A stretch of 64,000 bases of DNA. It comes from Nitrosospira sp. (GTDB taxonomy: Bacteria > Pseudomonadota > Gammaproteobacteria > Burkholderiales > Nitrosomonadaceae). The notes under the pieces are model-generated. The model made no database searches. It saw nothing but the letters and a program-made list of their open reading frames with translations, and was not told where the DNA came from. Position numbers and translations under genes: made by a program. The stretch lies in the NCBI GenBank assembly GCA_013821425.1, contig JACDGV010000004.1, positions 110,112 through 174,111 of the forward strand, written 5' to 3'. Numbering within the stretch: the first letter of the stretch is position 1; each line of letters starts with the position of its first letter. Of this stretch, positions 28,163 to 37,691 are shown in pieces.

Positions 28163-29005
28163 TTATCGGATAAGATTGTGCGAATCCGCCTGCTCTCCGG
28201 CAGGAGGCGCTGCTCGAGCCAGTACGGATTCCGCGAGCAGCAAGTCCTCGACCTTATCAACATCCACCCCGGCTTGCGGATAAGGCAAAAAAACCGGGTG
28301 AACTTTTATACCCGTTCTGGCCGAGACAGTATTCAGCGCCCGGTTCATCGTCAAAAACCCGAGCAAATACGAGAGAACCGCGAGAGGGCCGAATGTCCGC
28401 GCAATCAATAACCAGGGGCGTTTCCGCAGTTCTTCCGCCCGCTGCCAGAACGAAACCAGGCCACGGCCACGATAATTGAGAAAGGCATAGAGATTGCAAC
28501 CGCAGACGCCGCCGTCTCGCAGACGTATTACGGTGCGCTTCACACCCGGAAACGCGGTAGCCACATCTTCAAACTTCACTACTCCCACGGTGGCATCGGC
28601 GTCGGCGGCTTGGGATCTGCTTAAAAAATGCCGCACAATCGCAGGCGTCAATAACGCGTGATCCGCTGTTGTCAGCAATATCGGGCTATGCTGCTCAAGC
28701 TGTGCAAGGGCGCTATTCGCGCTGCGGCTGGGCGAATCCAGGTTCGGCACCCAGACGACACGGCCGCATGCAACCCGCTGCGCCAGTTCAGGGCAGCTCG
28801 GAATCACGTACTCGGGCGGGCCACATATCACAGTCGTCTTCACCATGCCGCTGGCTTCCAGCGCATCCAGCACACGGATGATCATGGGCGTTCCACAGAC
28901 CGGTGCAATCGCCTTGCAAGCTACACCCGTTTCATTTGCAACGGGATCGCTGCCTGTGCGATCCGCAGCCAGCACCACGGCGATAAACTGATCCGTTTTA
29001 CCCAT
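28163..29005 (-). CDS. MobA-like nucleotidyltransferase
   Basis: 280 residues with the GT-A-type NTP-transferase fold: IAVVLAADRTG in place of the usual LAAGxGxR, then KAIAPVCGTPMIIRVLDAL and TTADHALLTPAIV with the metal-site aspartate. The C-terminal third has a hydrophobic segment (PWLLIARTFGPLAVLSYLLGFL), suggesting membrane contact. It most likely activates a phosphorylated alcohol or sugar with CTP or another NTP. The ATG at 29005 has AAAGG six bases upstream; a GTG at 29047 would overlap the previous stop and is an alternative start. Confidence 0.7.
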   Translation of the reverse strand: MGKTDQFIAVVLAADRTGSDPVANETGVACKAIAPVCGTPMIIRVLDALEASGMVKTTVICGPPEYVIPSCPELAQRVACGRVVWVPNLDSPSRSANSALAQLEQHSPILLTTADHALLTPAIVRHFLSRSQAADADATVGVVKFEDVATAFPGVKRTVIRLRDGGVCGCNLYAFLNYRGRGLVSFWQRAEELRKRPWLLIARTFGPLAVLSYLLGFLTMNRALNTVSARTGIKVHPVFLPYPQAGVDVDKVEDLLLAESVLARAAPPAGEQADSHNLIR

Positions 29006-29043
29006 TGCAACCTTTTGCTCCATTTCCAGCGTGTGGAAGTTGA

Positions 29044-30198
29044 TCACAGGGTCTTTCCATAGATGCGGTAACGCTTATACTGCCTGCAGCCCAAGGTATC
29101 CAGGATTGCGCGCATGGATTTGTTATCCTCAAGTATCCAAGAGAGTTCCACCGCCTGAATTCCCATGGCGCGTCCCAGTTCCCTCGGTGCATCTATCACC
29201 ATGAAAGCCAGCGCCATGCCAAGCGGGGTATTGTGAAACTCCTTGCGTACCCCCATCAATGGTACCCGGCCAGTTCGAACCCCCCCCCTGGATTTGAGCC
29301 GGATCAGCTTGATCCAGCCAAATGGGAACAAGCTCCCGTCAAGCTTGGCAAAAATTTCGTTAAGGTTCGGCAACGCCACCATGAAGGCCGCTGGAACGCC
29401 GTCAACCTCGGCAATCTGGATACCATAGTCAGGAACGAGCAAGCGGAGGCTGGTGCCAAGCTCGTCAAATTCTGCCTTGGTAAAAGGAACGAAGCCCCAG
29501 TTCTCGGACCAGGCGTCATTGAATATATCACGCAGGACTTCCATCTCCTCATTGAACTTGCCGCGGCGCAACGGCCTCAACCGCACCTGTCGGCTAAATT
29601 TCCCAATCAGCGCACTCATCAAACGAGGCACCTTGAAATCCACCTCCACCCAATAGGCAAGCAAGTCCTTCAAGGGTTGGTAGCCCTGCTCTTCCAATAA
29701 CCTGCCATACCAAGCGCGCGAATGCGGCATCATCACCATTGGCGGGGTATCGAAACCCTCTACCAGAATGCCGCACTCCTGATTAATGGATAAATTGAAC
29801 GGACCGCTGACACGCCTCGTCTGGCGGGCGGAGAGCCATCCCTCCGCCGCACGAATAAGCGCGGCGCATACCTCGCTATCATCCATGCATTCCAGCAAGC
29901 CAAAATGGCCAGTATCCGATCCATAGCGTTGCCGGTGCAGTTGATCAATCTGGGCACTAATCCTTCCCGCCGCGTGGTTATCCCGGTAGGCAACCCATGC
30001 CTGCCACTCTCCATGCTTGAAAAATGGATTGAATTTCGAAAAATGCAAACGCCGCTCCAAGCGCAACGGCGGCACCCACATGGGATCGTCGGCGTAAATA
30101 CGCCATGGGACATCAATAAATGTTCCCATCTCACGGCGGTTTGTTACAGGGCGCACGGTAACGCGCGACGGGTCGAGCGGCGCGAGCATTTCATTCAT
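29044..30198 (-). CDS. GNAT-like acyltransferase, unknown substrate
   Basis: 384 residues. The first half (FIDVPWRIYADDPMWVPPL) belongs to a proteobacterial family usually described only as GNAT-fold or hypothetical. The C-terminal part contains GVPAAFMVALPNLNE and AVELSWILEDNKSMRAILDTLG, which fits the last strands and helix of an acetyltransferase fold. First gene of the leftward lipid and LPS run; the stop overlaps the nucleotidyltransferase's possible GTG. It may acylate a lipid headgroup or peptide; no motif decides it. Confidence 0.6.
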   Translation of the reverse strand: MNEMLAPLDPSRVTVRPVTNRREMGTFIDVPWRIYADDPMWVPPLRLERRLHFSKFNPFFKHGEWQAWVAYRDNHAAGRISAQIDQLHRQRYGSDTGHFGLLECMDDSEVCAALIRAAEGWLSARQTRRVSGPFNLSINQECGILVEGFDTPPMVMMPHSRAWYGRLLEEQGYQPLKDLLAYWVEVDFKVPRLMSALIGKFSRQVRLRPLRRGKFNEEMEVLRDIFNDAWSENWGFVPFTKAEFDELGTSLRLLVPDYGIQIAEVDGVPAAFMVALPNLNEIFAKLDGSLFPFGWIKLIRLKSRGGVRTGRVPLMGVRKEFHNTPLGMALAFMVIDAPRELGRAMGIQAVELSWILEDNKSMRAILDTLGCRQYKRYRIYGKTL

Positions 30199-30829
30199 GA
30201 CGAAATGGTTTATGGAGCATAGACTGAGGCATTTAATGACGCAGCCGGTTTAACGGCGATCAGGGGTGGTTGACCAGGGATCAGCGTCCAATTCCCCCGC
30301 CTTCTCCGCCTTCCCGGAACATCGAGCCACAACAGGCACGGCGCTGGCAAATCGAAGTGTTGCGCCGGGTTTGCACCCCTCATACGCGGCACCTTAGGGA
30401 AGCCATGAACAAGTCCTCCGCGGAGCTGGCTGTAGCGGTGCTCTGTGAGTGCCCTGAGTTGTGCCGCACTTGTACAACCAGAAATAGACGGATATGGGTT
30501 AGACAGGTATGGGTTAACTGGACGACACGAGGATACAGTTTGATATTATAATTGTTCGGTTATGGATGGGGGAAATTTCAGCAATTCGGGGGTAAAAAGA
30601 ACTTCGGGTGCTCCATCACCGTACGTATGATTGGCAAGGTGAACAAGAGTCGTTTTTATCGTTTTCCGTCCCTGAGGGACAGCCCGGCGCAACATCCAAT
30701 AGCGAAAGTAAAAGCTGGACAAGGAACAACTTGCTGAGCAACAGTCAGTATTATTGCCGATGCCGAAAAACGAAAAAATAACAGTTCGATTTTCTCTCGT
30801 AACATTTACGGAAAGGTGTGGATTGATTA
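30199..30829. other. gene-free stretch with a solo repeat end
   Basis: 631 bases. Short open frames occur on both strands but show no family resemblance, repeat-free compositional support, or consistent ribosome-binding sites. At 30392-30425 it holds one degenerate end of the repeat described at 51605-51886. The rest is AT-richer towards the right, where the promoter of the small membrane protein at 30830 should lie. Confidence 0.5.
30392..30425 (+). repeat. solo copy of the 34-base repeat end
   Basis: CCTTAGGGAAGCC.TGAACAAGTCC.CCGCGGAG matches the left arm at 51605-51637 with a single substitution (A for C) and one extra G. No inverted partner is seen within several hundred bases, so it is a leftover end rather than a complete element. 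Confidence 0.75.
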
Positions 30830-31084
30830 ATGGACGATAATGAATATAATTTTCTAATTGCTCTCGCTCTTATCCCTGCCGTCGTTGGGCTACAAATATG
30901 GGTACGCAATCGCCGGCGGCGTCATCGTAACGAGACGGGGCAACTGGAATTCGGTAGTCTCGGCGCAACGCTCTTCTCGATAGTTATTGAAGGATTGGTG
31001 GTGATGTCGAGTTTCGTACTTGTTATCTGGATCATGGGGGGCATACTGCGATACCTGTTTCCCATGGTATTCAATGCAAAGTGA
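30830..31084 (+). CDS. small two-helix membrane protein
   Basis: 84 residues. It starts MDDNEYNF, has a first hydrophobic helix (LIALALIPAVVGLQIWV), a basic stretch of eight mostly arginine residues (RNRRRRHR), and a second helix (SIVIEGLVVMSSFVLVIWIMGGIL). By the positive-inside rule both ends should be outside or periplasmic and the basic loop cytoplasmic. I do not recognise a family. It lies 367 bases upstream of the ketoacyl synthase gene. Confidence 0.65.
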   Translation: MDDNEYNFLIALALIPAVVGLQIWVRNRRRRHRNETGQLEFGSLGATLFSIVIEGLVVMSSFVLVIWIMGGILRYLFPMVFNAK

Positions 31085-31451
31085 TTGAGTTACACCAATG
31101 CCGGTCACCGGCAGAGGATTTAATTGAAGTAAACCATGGCCCTCGGCGGCTCCCCTTAAGCTTGAGACCTGGCCATATCAATTTTTATTCGAGAGTACGG
31201 AACGCGCTGAGGATACAGAACTCGAGGAACAGGATATAGGCAACAATAAGGCTGTAATAATGAAATTGCCCGGTTTGCGGAGCACATAATGATTTGCCCT
31301 GTTTCATTTTCAGGACTCTCTCCTGCACCGAGCAACGGTTCGGGAATTGCATATCAGTTCAGTTCTTCGTGCGAGTTCCGGATAGTATAATTTTAAGCGG
31401 CTTTTTTTCGCCAGGCACATCCTTAATCCTTATGTCTGATCGCGGTCGTGT
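31085..31451 (+). promoter_or_regulatory. leader and promoter region of the KAS/ACP pair
   Basis: 367 bases without a gene. A perfect TATAAT lies at 31386-31391, giving a start near 31398 and a leader of about 54 bases, but the -35 region is poor. A short perfect inverted repeat TGCCGGT-C-ACCGGCA is centred near 31106, just after the small membrane protein, without a T run. Confidence 0.4.
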
Positions 31452-32672
31452 ATGCGCATAGTTGTCACAGGAATGGGCGTAGTTTCGCCTATTGGTACCG
31501 GCACTGAACAGTTCTGGGCAGCAGCTACCAATGGTGTCAGTGGTATCCGCAAAATTACCAGCTTCGACGCATCCGGCCAGCGCTCCCAAGTTGCGGGAGA
31601 AGTCGCCGGATTTGATCCGGCCACGTTTCTATCGGCCAAATATATAGAGCAAACGGACAGGTTCACCCAGCTAGCGATGCTCGCTACGAAACTGGCGCTT
31701 GAAGATGCGGATGGACTCGATACATACGCACCTGAGCGTCTGGCCGTGAGCATGGGTTCGGGGATGGGCGGCTTCGCCACATTTGAGTCCGCCGCCCTGC
31801 GCAAGTTTGGAAATCGGCCGATACCGCCGTTCACGGTACCTCGAACCATGGCAAATTCAGCGGCTGCCTGGATCGCCATCAAACATCGGATAAAAGGGGT
31901 GAACCTGACCTGCAGCACTGCGTGCTCTTCCGGAGCCAACGCGATTGGCATAGGCCTTGACCTTTTGCGAACGGGGAGAGCCGATGCCGTAATCGCCGGT
32001 GGCGCAGAAGGGTGCGTATTACCGCTTACCATGACCGGTTTCGAAGTATTGCATGCCCTGGCCACCGGTTCCAATGCCGACCCGGCACGCGCATCACGGC
32101 CATTTGCCAAAGGCCGTGATGGGTTCGTTATGTCGGAAGGCGCAGGCATTCTCATTCTGGAAAAGGAAGAGCAGGCCAGGTTGCGGGGGGCGAAAATATA
32201 TGCCTGCCTTGCTGGTTACGGACAAACATGCGACGCAACGCACATCGTGATGCCGGATATGAGTGGCCAGGTAACGGCAATGAAGGGCGCCATCCAGGAT
32301 GGCGGGCTGGGACCGGAATCCATCGATTATATTAATGCGCACGCAACCTCGACCCCCCTTGGGGACATTGTTGAAACCCGAGCGATAAAAACTCTTTTTG
32401 GGGACCGGGCCCGGGATATTCCTATCAGCGCGACCAAATCCATGATTGGTCATTCTATCGGCGCCTCGGCTGCCATCGGCAGCATTGCCACGATAATGGC
32501 CCTTCATACCGGCACGATACACCCAACTATTAACCTTGATGAAGCTGATCCGGAGTGCGATCTTGATTACACACCCAACGGGGCGCGGGAGAAGAACCCC
32601 CGGACCGGCCTCTGCAACGCTTTCGGGTTTGGCGGCAATAATGCCAGTATCCTTTTCACAACCCTTGAATGA
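31452..32672 (+). CDS. beta-ketoacyl-ACP synthase II-like (FabF family)
   Basis: Condenses acyl-ACP with malonyl-ACP. The nucleophile is Cys158 in TCSTACSSGAN; the two histidines are in INAHATSTPLGD and GHSIGASAA, so the catalytic triad is complete. 406 residues, normal for KAS II. Only an ACP gene follows, with no fabD, fabG or fabH around, so this looks like a dedicated pair for a special acyl chain and not the main fatty-acid locus. I give no symbol since a canonical fabF is probably elsewhere. Confidence 0.88.
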   Translation: MRIVVTGMGVVSPIGTGTEQFWAAATNGVSGIRKITSFDASGQRSQVAGEVAGFDPATFLSAKYIEQTDRFTQLAMLATKLALEDADGLDTYAPERLAVSMGSGMGGFATFESAALRKFGNRPIPPFTVPRTMANSAAAWIAIKHRIKGVNLTCSTACSSGANAIGIGLDLLRTGRADAVIAGGAEGCVLPLTMTGFEVLHALATGSNADPARASRPFAKGRDGFVMSEGAGILILEKEEQARLRGAKIYACLAGYGQTCDATHIVMPDMSGQVTAMKGAIQDGGLGPESIDYINAHATSTPLGDIVETRAIKTLFGDRARDIPISATKSMIGHSIGASAAIGSIATIMALHTGTIHPTINLDEADPECDLDYTPNGAREKNPRTGLCNAFGFGGNNASILFTTLE

Positions 32673-32687
32673 AGGAAGCGATTAGAT

Positions 32688-32942
32688 ATGGACACAGCGG
32701 ATATTGAAGCAAAAGTCATACAGTTCATCGCTGCAAAAGTTGAAAACCTGGACGTTTCCACAATTAACAGATCTTCGAAGTTCGAAGATCTGGGACTCGA
32801 CTCTATGGATACGATTCAGCTTTTGTTTGATGCGGAAGATACTTTTGGCATCAATTTCGACAGTGAGGAAGCGAAAGGTTTTAGCCGCGTAGGGGATATT
32901 ATTGCTTATATCGAGCAACATCAGGCATCAGCGCAATCATAA
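32688..32942 (+). CDS. acyl carrier protein
   Basis: 84 residues. Ser39 in DLGLDSMD is the 4'-phosphopantetheine site, and the following helix II (TIQLLFDAEDTFGINF) is acidic as in typical ACPs. It begins 15 bases after the ketoacyl synthase stop, so the two are co-expressed and probably act together. It differs from the usual housekeeping AcpP wording (ADSLDTVELVMALEEEF), which supports a specialised carrier. Confidence 0.9.
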   Translation: MDTADIEAKVIQFIAAKVENLDVSTINRSSKFEDLGLDSMDTIQLLFDAEDTFGINFDSEEAKGFSRVGDIIAYIEQHQASAQS

Positions 32943-33026
32943 GGGCCAGTCGCTGCATGAGTTGCGCTTGAGCGAACCCGCAAAACGAACTCGCAGGCCC
33001 GGACTTTGTTCCAGCGTCTCTCTATC

Positions 33027-35573
33027 TTATTCTCTTTTCCCGGATAGGGATTTTTTCGGGGAGGAACTCCTGCTTTTTGGTTTCACGAGCTTTGTGCCAG
33101 TAGTCGTCGCCGTTGTTTCTGTCTTTTTTTCCCTCGGTTCAAACTCAAATCCCACTTTTCCGTCCGCACCTATCACCAGATAAGCCGAAAATGGCCTTCC
33201 CTTCTTGGAAATAAATTTTGACAACAGATCGGTTTTACCGGTGCGCAGCAGCTTTGCTGCCTGCTCATGTTCAAGCGGACGCGCGAGAATTATTTTTCCC
33301 ATTTTAAAATCACACGTGCGAGGTGACCCTATAGCTTTCTCGCACGCGTAGCTCATCCCGTGATCGAACACCCTGCTGCCACAGCGGGGGCATTTACCTG
33401 TCGGTTCCTGACCGGAGAAATCCACTCCTTGCGTATCCGCTTCGCTATCTCCGCCGAAATCGAATTTCATCTCGAACTCGTCGGTAAGCTTTACATTTGC
33501 ATTGAACAGGCGGCCCATCTTGCTGCGAAATCCTTGTAGCGGACCAACCTCGCGCCGGGTAATCAGTTGCTCCATTTCCGCTGTTTCAAACTGTCGCCCC
33601 GCAAGAATTTTCCATATTGCAAAATCGCATTTCTGGCATTGAAATTTTTTGTAGGTTTCCTGCACCACACCGCCGCACTTCGGGCAGGTAGATTTCAGTG
33701 TGGAGAAATCGCCGCTGATGGTTTCACCACGGTAGCTTTTCGCCTGATCTACAATATGGATCGTCATGCCAGCGATTTCTTCCATGAACTTGTTTCGCTT
33801 GAGCTTCCCCTGTTCGATTTGACGCAACTTGAATTCCCAATCACCGGTCAGCTCCGGCGAAGTGAGCTCAGGCACCTTCAGACCGCGCAACAAGGTAATG
33901 AGTGAAAACGCCTTGGCAGTGGGATGCAACTCCCTTCCGAGGCGCTGCAGGTAATTTTCCGATACCAGGCCTTCAATAATTGATGCGCGCGTCGCGGGCG
34001 TGCCTAGTCCCTTTGCGCTCATCGCCTCTCGCAGTTCCTCGTCTTCGACCAGTTTACCTGCGCTTTCCATGGCTGAGAGCAGCGTAGCTTCGTTGAATCT
34101 GGGCGGTGGCCGGGTCTGATTGGAAATGACCTTTATCTCTTCGGCGAGAACCGACTCATCAGGAATTAGCTTCATCAACGCAGACTCGTCCTCTGCGCCG
34201 GTCGCCTGCGCCTCCTTCCCATACACAGCTTGCCAGCCCGGATTAACCATTACTTTACCCTCCGTTTTGAACGGCTCGCTCTCGACGCGGGTAATCCGGG
34301 TGGTAATAAGAAACTCGGCGGCTGGGAAAAAAATTGCCAGGAAACGCTTGGTTACCATGTCGTAAAGTTTCGCCTCGGCGTCGTTCAGCGCCTTGGGCTC
34401 AAGCGAAGTGGGGATGATAGCGAAATGGTCGGAAATTTTTGCATTATTGAATATACGCTTGTTGGGCTTGACCCAGCCTCCCTTGAGAATCTGCTTCGCA
34501 AAAATACCGTAACCACTTTTTTCCAGCGCATTCAGGGTCTCGGTGACGGTTGAGATATAGTCTTCGGGCAACGCGCGCGAGTCAGTACGGGGATAAGTGA
34601 GCACCTTATGCTTTTCGTATAACGCCTGAGCCAGTCCGAGCGTTGCCTTGGCGGAAAAACCAAAGCGGCTGTTTGCGTCGCGCTGCAGGCTCGTGAGATC
34701 GTACAGCAGCGGGCATATTTCCGTGGCGGGCTTGCTTTCTTCGCTGACGACGCCCGGTTTATCCTGGCATTTGGCTCGAATAGCCTCGGCTTTCCCCTGG
34801 TCCCACAACCTCTCGGCTTTTTGCTCGCTATCTCCTTTCTGTTTTGTAAAGTTCTCGTCGAACCAGCGCCCGTTGTATTTCCCCACGCTGGCAGCAAACG
34901 TGGCATGGACCTCCCAGTAGTCGCGGGAGACGAATTTCTTTATCGCATCCTCGCGCTCGATCAGAATTGCAAGGGTGGGAGTTTGCACGCGGCCTACGGT
35001 AGTCTTGTGAAACCCGCCTTCCTGAGAATTGAACGCTGTCATCGCGCGGGTGCCATTTATCCCGACAAGCCAGTCTGCTTCGGAGCGGCTTACGGCCGCT
35101 TCTGCCAGTGGCCGCACAATATCCTCGTCTACTAATTGGTTGAAACCCTGCCGTATGGACGCGGGCGTCATCGATTGTAACCAGAGCCGTTTTACCGGTT
35201 TTTTGGATCCCACGTGACGTATGATGTAATGAAAAATCAATTCTCCTTCCCGCCCCGCATCACAAGCGTTAATAAGAGAATCCACGTCCTTGCGTCTGAT
35301 AAGTCTGGTTAAGAGCTTGAGCCGCGACTCGGTTTTTTCAATGGGATTGAGATCAAAGTGCGGCGGGATGACAGGCAGGTTGGAAAAACTCCATTTTCCG
35401 CGTTTGACCTCGTATTGTTCAGGCACCGATAGCTCAAGCAAGTGCCCGACGGCTGAAGACAACACGTACTGGTCGCTCTCGAAATAATCCGGGTGCTTGG
35501 TGAACCCGCCCAGGACACGCGCGATGTCGGCGGCGACAGAAGGCTTCTCGGCAATAATCAGAGTCTTACCCAT
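33027..35573 (-). CDS. topB: DNA topoisomerase III (type IA)
   Basis: Relaxes and decatenates DNA through a 5'-phosphotyrosine. 848 residues: Toprim domain at the N terminus (LIIAEKPSVAADIA and NACDAGREGELI with the metal-binding acidic residues), the catalytic tyrosine in VLTYPRTDSRALPEDY, then zinc-ribbon and TopA-type C-terminal repeats (CPKCGG, CQKC, CPRCGS). GGGAG lies five bases before the ATG. It follows dprA leftward. Many betaproteobacteria carry smg and topA at this point, and smg is not seen here. Confidence 0.9.
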   Translation of the reverse strand: MGKTLIIAEKPSVAADIARVLGGFTKHPDYFESDQYVLSSAVGHLLELSVPEQYEVKRGKWSFSNLPVIPPHFDLNPIEKTESRLKLLTRLIRRKDVDSLINACDAGREGELIFHYIIRHVGSKKPVKRLWLQSMTPASIRQGFNQLVDEDIVRPLAEAAVSRSEADWLVGINGTRAMTAFNSQEGGFHKTTVGRVQTPTLAILIEREDAIKKFVSRDYWEVHATFAASVGKYNGRWFDENFTKQKGDSEQKAERLWDQGKAEAIRAKCQDKPGVVSEESKPATEICPLLYDLTSLQRDANSRFGFSAKATLGLAQALYEKHKVLTYPRTDSRALPEDYISTVTETLNALEKSGYGIFAKQILKGGWVKPNKRIFNNAKISDHFAIIPTSLEPKALNDAEAKLYDMVTKRFLAIFFPAAEFLITTRITRVESEPFKTEGKVMVNPGWQAVYGKEAQATGAEDESALMKLIPDESVLAEEIKVISNQTRPPPRFNEATLLSAMESAGKLVEDEELREAMSAKGLGTPATRASIIEGLVSENYLQRLGRELHPTAKAFSLITLLRGLKVPELTSPELTGDWEFKLRQIEQGKLKRNKFMEEIAGMTIHIVDQAKSYRGETISGDFSTLKSTCPKCGGVVQETYKKFQCQKCDFAIWKILAGRQFETAEMEQLITRREVGPLQGFRSKMGRLFNANVKLTDEFEMKFDFGGDSEADTQGVDFSGQEPTGKCPRCGSRVFDHGMSYACEKAIGSPRTCDFKMGKIILARPLEHEQAAKLLRTGKTDLLSKFISKKGRPFSAYLVIGADGKVGFEFEPREKKTETTATTTGTKLVKPKSRSSSPKKSLSGKRE

Positions 35574-35717
35574 GAAGCTCCCGTGAGTGTCCGCAGATAA
35601 TTAGCTGCGGGGGTTAATTATGAAAGTGATCTCGATGATCACTGTATTAAACGTAAACGGGTTAAGGAAAGCAAACAGGCTCCGCGGCTACTGGGAACTC
35701 GCGGCATCGCAATGCAT

Positions 35718-36800
35718 CTACCGAAGCCTCTGGTAGCGCCCCCCGGGCAGACTGGCTACAATGCCTTCCAGCTCGAAGCCCAATAGCATCGCTGATACCG
35801 TTTCCACCGTCAAGCCACTACGAAGGCACAGGGTATTGATATCGGTGATGTCATGACCAAGATGTTTGAGAAGCGTTGATTGTTCCCCCTCTGGCTCAGC
35901 ATTATTCGCAGCGCTGGTACCCGTATCGCAATATCCCAGTTCATCCAGAATATCCTCCGCACTTTCGACGAGTTTCGCTCCTTGCTTGATCAGCGAGTGA
36001 CAACCCTTAGAGAGAGGGGAATGAATGGAACCAGGGACAGCAAATACCTCACGTCCTTGCTCCAATGCCTGTTTAGCAGTAATAAGGGAGCCGCTACGGA
36101 GAGCTGCCTCAACCACAAGACAACCAAGACTCACGCCACTGATTATCCGGTTCCGGCGAGGAAAATTGCTACCAATAGTGGGCGTTCCTAGCGGAAACTC
36201 GGAAACAAGCGCGCCTTTTTCCGCCAGTTCATGCGCAAGCTTACGATTACTCGCGGGATAGACGAGATCCAGTCCTGTTCCCACAATCGCAATGGTTGAG
36301 GCGTTGCCACGCAAGCCCCCCCTATGCGCCGCGGCATCAATACCTAGCGCCATGCCGCTTGCAATGCAGAGCCCCGCATTACTTGCCGCTTCTGCGAAAG
36401 CTTCAGCATTGGCCAACCCTTGCGGAGTGGCATTGCGGCTGCCGACAATGGCCAGGGCCGGCGAACCCAGAAGTTCCCGCCTCCCCTTGAGATAGAGAAC
36501 CGGGGGAGGGTCCGGAATATTAAGTAGCAACGGGGGATAATCGGAATCCGCCAAGGTAATAATGTGATTTGCAGGCTTTCCAAGCCATTCGAGCGTGGCT
36601 GAAATTTTATTTCCGTCAGCCCCCTGAACGATTTTGGACGCCACCTTGGTCTTCACCACGCGCTTCAGGGCGGCGGAATTTGCAGAAAAGATTTGGGCCG
36701 GGCTTCCGAATGCCACGAGCAACCGACGTATCGATTCATCGCCCAGGCCATCAATCAAACCCAGGGCAAGCCAAGACTCGGTGTCCTGTACCAGTGTCAT
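35718..36800 (-). CDS. dprA: DNA processing protein DprA
   Basis: Loads RecA on incoming single-stranded DNA during transformation. An N-terminal helical segment, the Rossmann-like core (LAIVGSRNATPQGL, ASGMALGIDAAAHRG, IAIVGTGLDLVYP, FPRRNRIISGVSLG) and a C-terminal winged helix (LTVETVSAMLLGFELEGIV) are all present in 360 residues. GAGGA eight bases upstream supports the ATG at 36800. A presumptive frame upstream (36797-37114) overlaps it by ATGA. Confidence 0.93.
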   Translation of the reverse strand: MTLVQDTESWLALGLIDGLGDESIRRLLVAFGSPAQIFSANSAALKRVVKTKVASKIVQGADGNKISATLEWLGKPANHIITLADSDYPPLLLNIPDPPPVLYLKGRRELLGSPALAIVGSRNATPQGLANAEAFAEAASNAGLCIASGMALGIDAAAHRGGLRGNASTIAIVGTGLDLVYPASNRKLAHELAEKGALVSEFPLGTPTIGSNFPRRNRIISGVSLGCLVVEAALRSGSLITAKQALEQGREVFAVPGSIHSPLSKGCHSLIKQGAKLVESAEDILDELGYCDTGTSAANNAEPEGEQSTLLKHLGHDITDINTLCLRSGLTVETVSAMLLGFELEGIVASLPGGRYQRLR

Positions 36801-37114
36801 CCAGGAATCCTCTGAGTGAAATCCCATGTGGGCACGACGGCCTTCACTGGATAAGGTGCCGGATCGACAGTACGGGGAATAGCCGGGGCGCAGGGCTGCC
36901 GGGCGCAGGGCTGCCGGGTACAGGGCTGCTGATATCCAAAAGCCTGCTCGTCATCGCACGTATTCTCGATCCACGCTCGGACGCTACCCAGAGGCCTAAA
37001 ATCAGGATTCCTCCTCAAATAAGGATATAATTCACTTTCGTATGAACATGCAAGATGCCCGTTATCCACACAGGGATTTGGGGTGAATATATCGTAGTGG
37101 TTCAAATTTTGCAT
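36797..37114 (-). CDS. hypothetical 105-residue frame with pentapeptide repeats
   Basis: An open frame whose TGA overlaps the dprA ATG, the classic coupling pattern. It includes a 15-base tandem repeat (36888-36930) that reads as three five-residue units ([15 protein letters not shown]). No family is recognised, and the frame covers the region where def's promoter should be. Other betaproteobacteria often have a LysM-protein gene here, but no LysM motif is visible. It could be noise. Confidence 0.25.
   Translation of the reverse strand: MQNLNHYDIFTPNPCVDNGHLACSYESELYPYLRRNPDFRPLGSVRAWIENTCDDEQAFGYQQPCTRQPCARQPCAPAIPRTVDPAPYPVKAVVPTWDFTQRIPG
36888..36930. repeat. 15-base tandem repeat, about 2.9 copies
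   Basis: The unit GCGCAGGGCTGCCGG is repeated twice exactly and then once with changes (TACAGGGCTGCTG). Period 15 keeps the reading frame on either strand. Confidence 0.8.
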
Positions 37115-37142
37115 TCAGATTATTCAGTATTCAAGCCTTTTT

Positions 37143-37646
37143 ATGGCGCTTCTAAAAATATTGCAGTATCCGGATGAACGATTGCACACGGTAGCAGATC
37201 GCGTACCCGAGATTACTGCCAATATCCGCGCCCTGACTCAGGATATGGCGGAAACGATGTATGCAGCCCCCGGTATCGGCTTGGCCGCGACCCAGGTTGA
37301 TGTGCACGTCCAGGTTATCGTTATCGATATTTCCGAAACCCATGACCAGCTCCTTGTATTGATTAACCCGGAAATAACCGCTCGCAGCGGTGTATCTGAC
37401 TATGAAGAAGGTTGCCTGTCGGTACCGGGGGTGTTTGGCAAGATACCGCGTTCCGAACGGGTCACGGTCGAGGCACTAGATCGAAATGGCGCGCCGTTCA
37501 CGCTTAATGCTGAAGGTCTGCTGGCCGTGTGCATTCAACACGAAATGGATCATTTGCTCGGCAAGGTATTCGTCGAGTATTGGTCGCGGTTGAAGCAGTC
37601 GCGTCTTCAAGCCAAATTCAAGAAGCAGCGGCGAACAGTAATATGA
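37143..37646 (+). CDS. def: peptide deformylase
   Basis: Removes the N-formyl group from new proteins, using Fe2+. The three motifs are complete: [17 protein letters not shown] with metal ligand Cys91, and QHEMDHLLG with the two histidines and catalytic glutamate. 167 residues, normal. It begins a co-directional series def, fmt, rsmB, DUF4390, ntrY. Confidence 0.96.
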   Translation: MALLKILQYPDERLHTVADRVPEITANIRALTQDMAETMYAAPGIGLAATQVDVHVQVIVIDISETHDQLLVLINPEITARSGVSDYEEGCLSVPGVFGKIPRSERVTVEALDRNGAPFTLNAEGLLAVCIQHEMDHLLGKVFVEYWSRLKQSRLQAKFKKQRRTVI

Positions 37647-37691
37647 TACCGCGTTCTTTTATTTCAGACATGCATGGGCTGATCATGGGGA

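Noticed and set aside
30270..30551. 93-residue plus-strand frame in the 30 kb gap
   Set aside because: It reads through the solo repeat end and lacks family resemblance or a ribosome-binding site.
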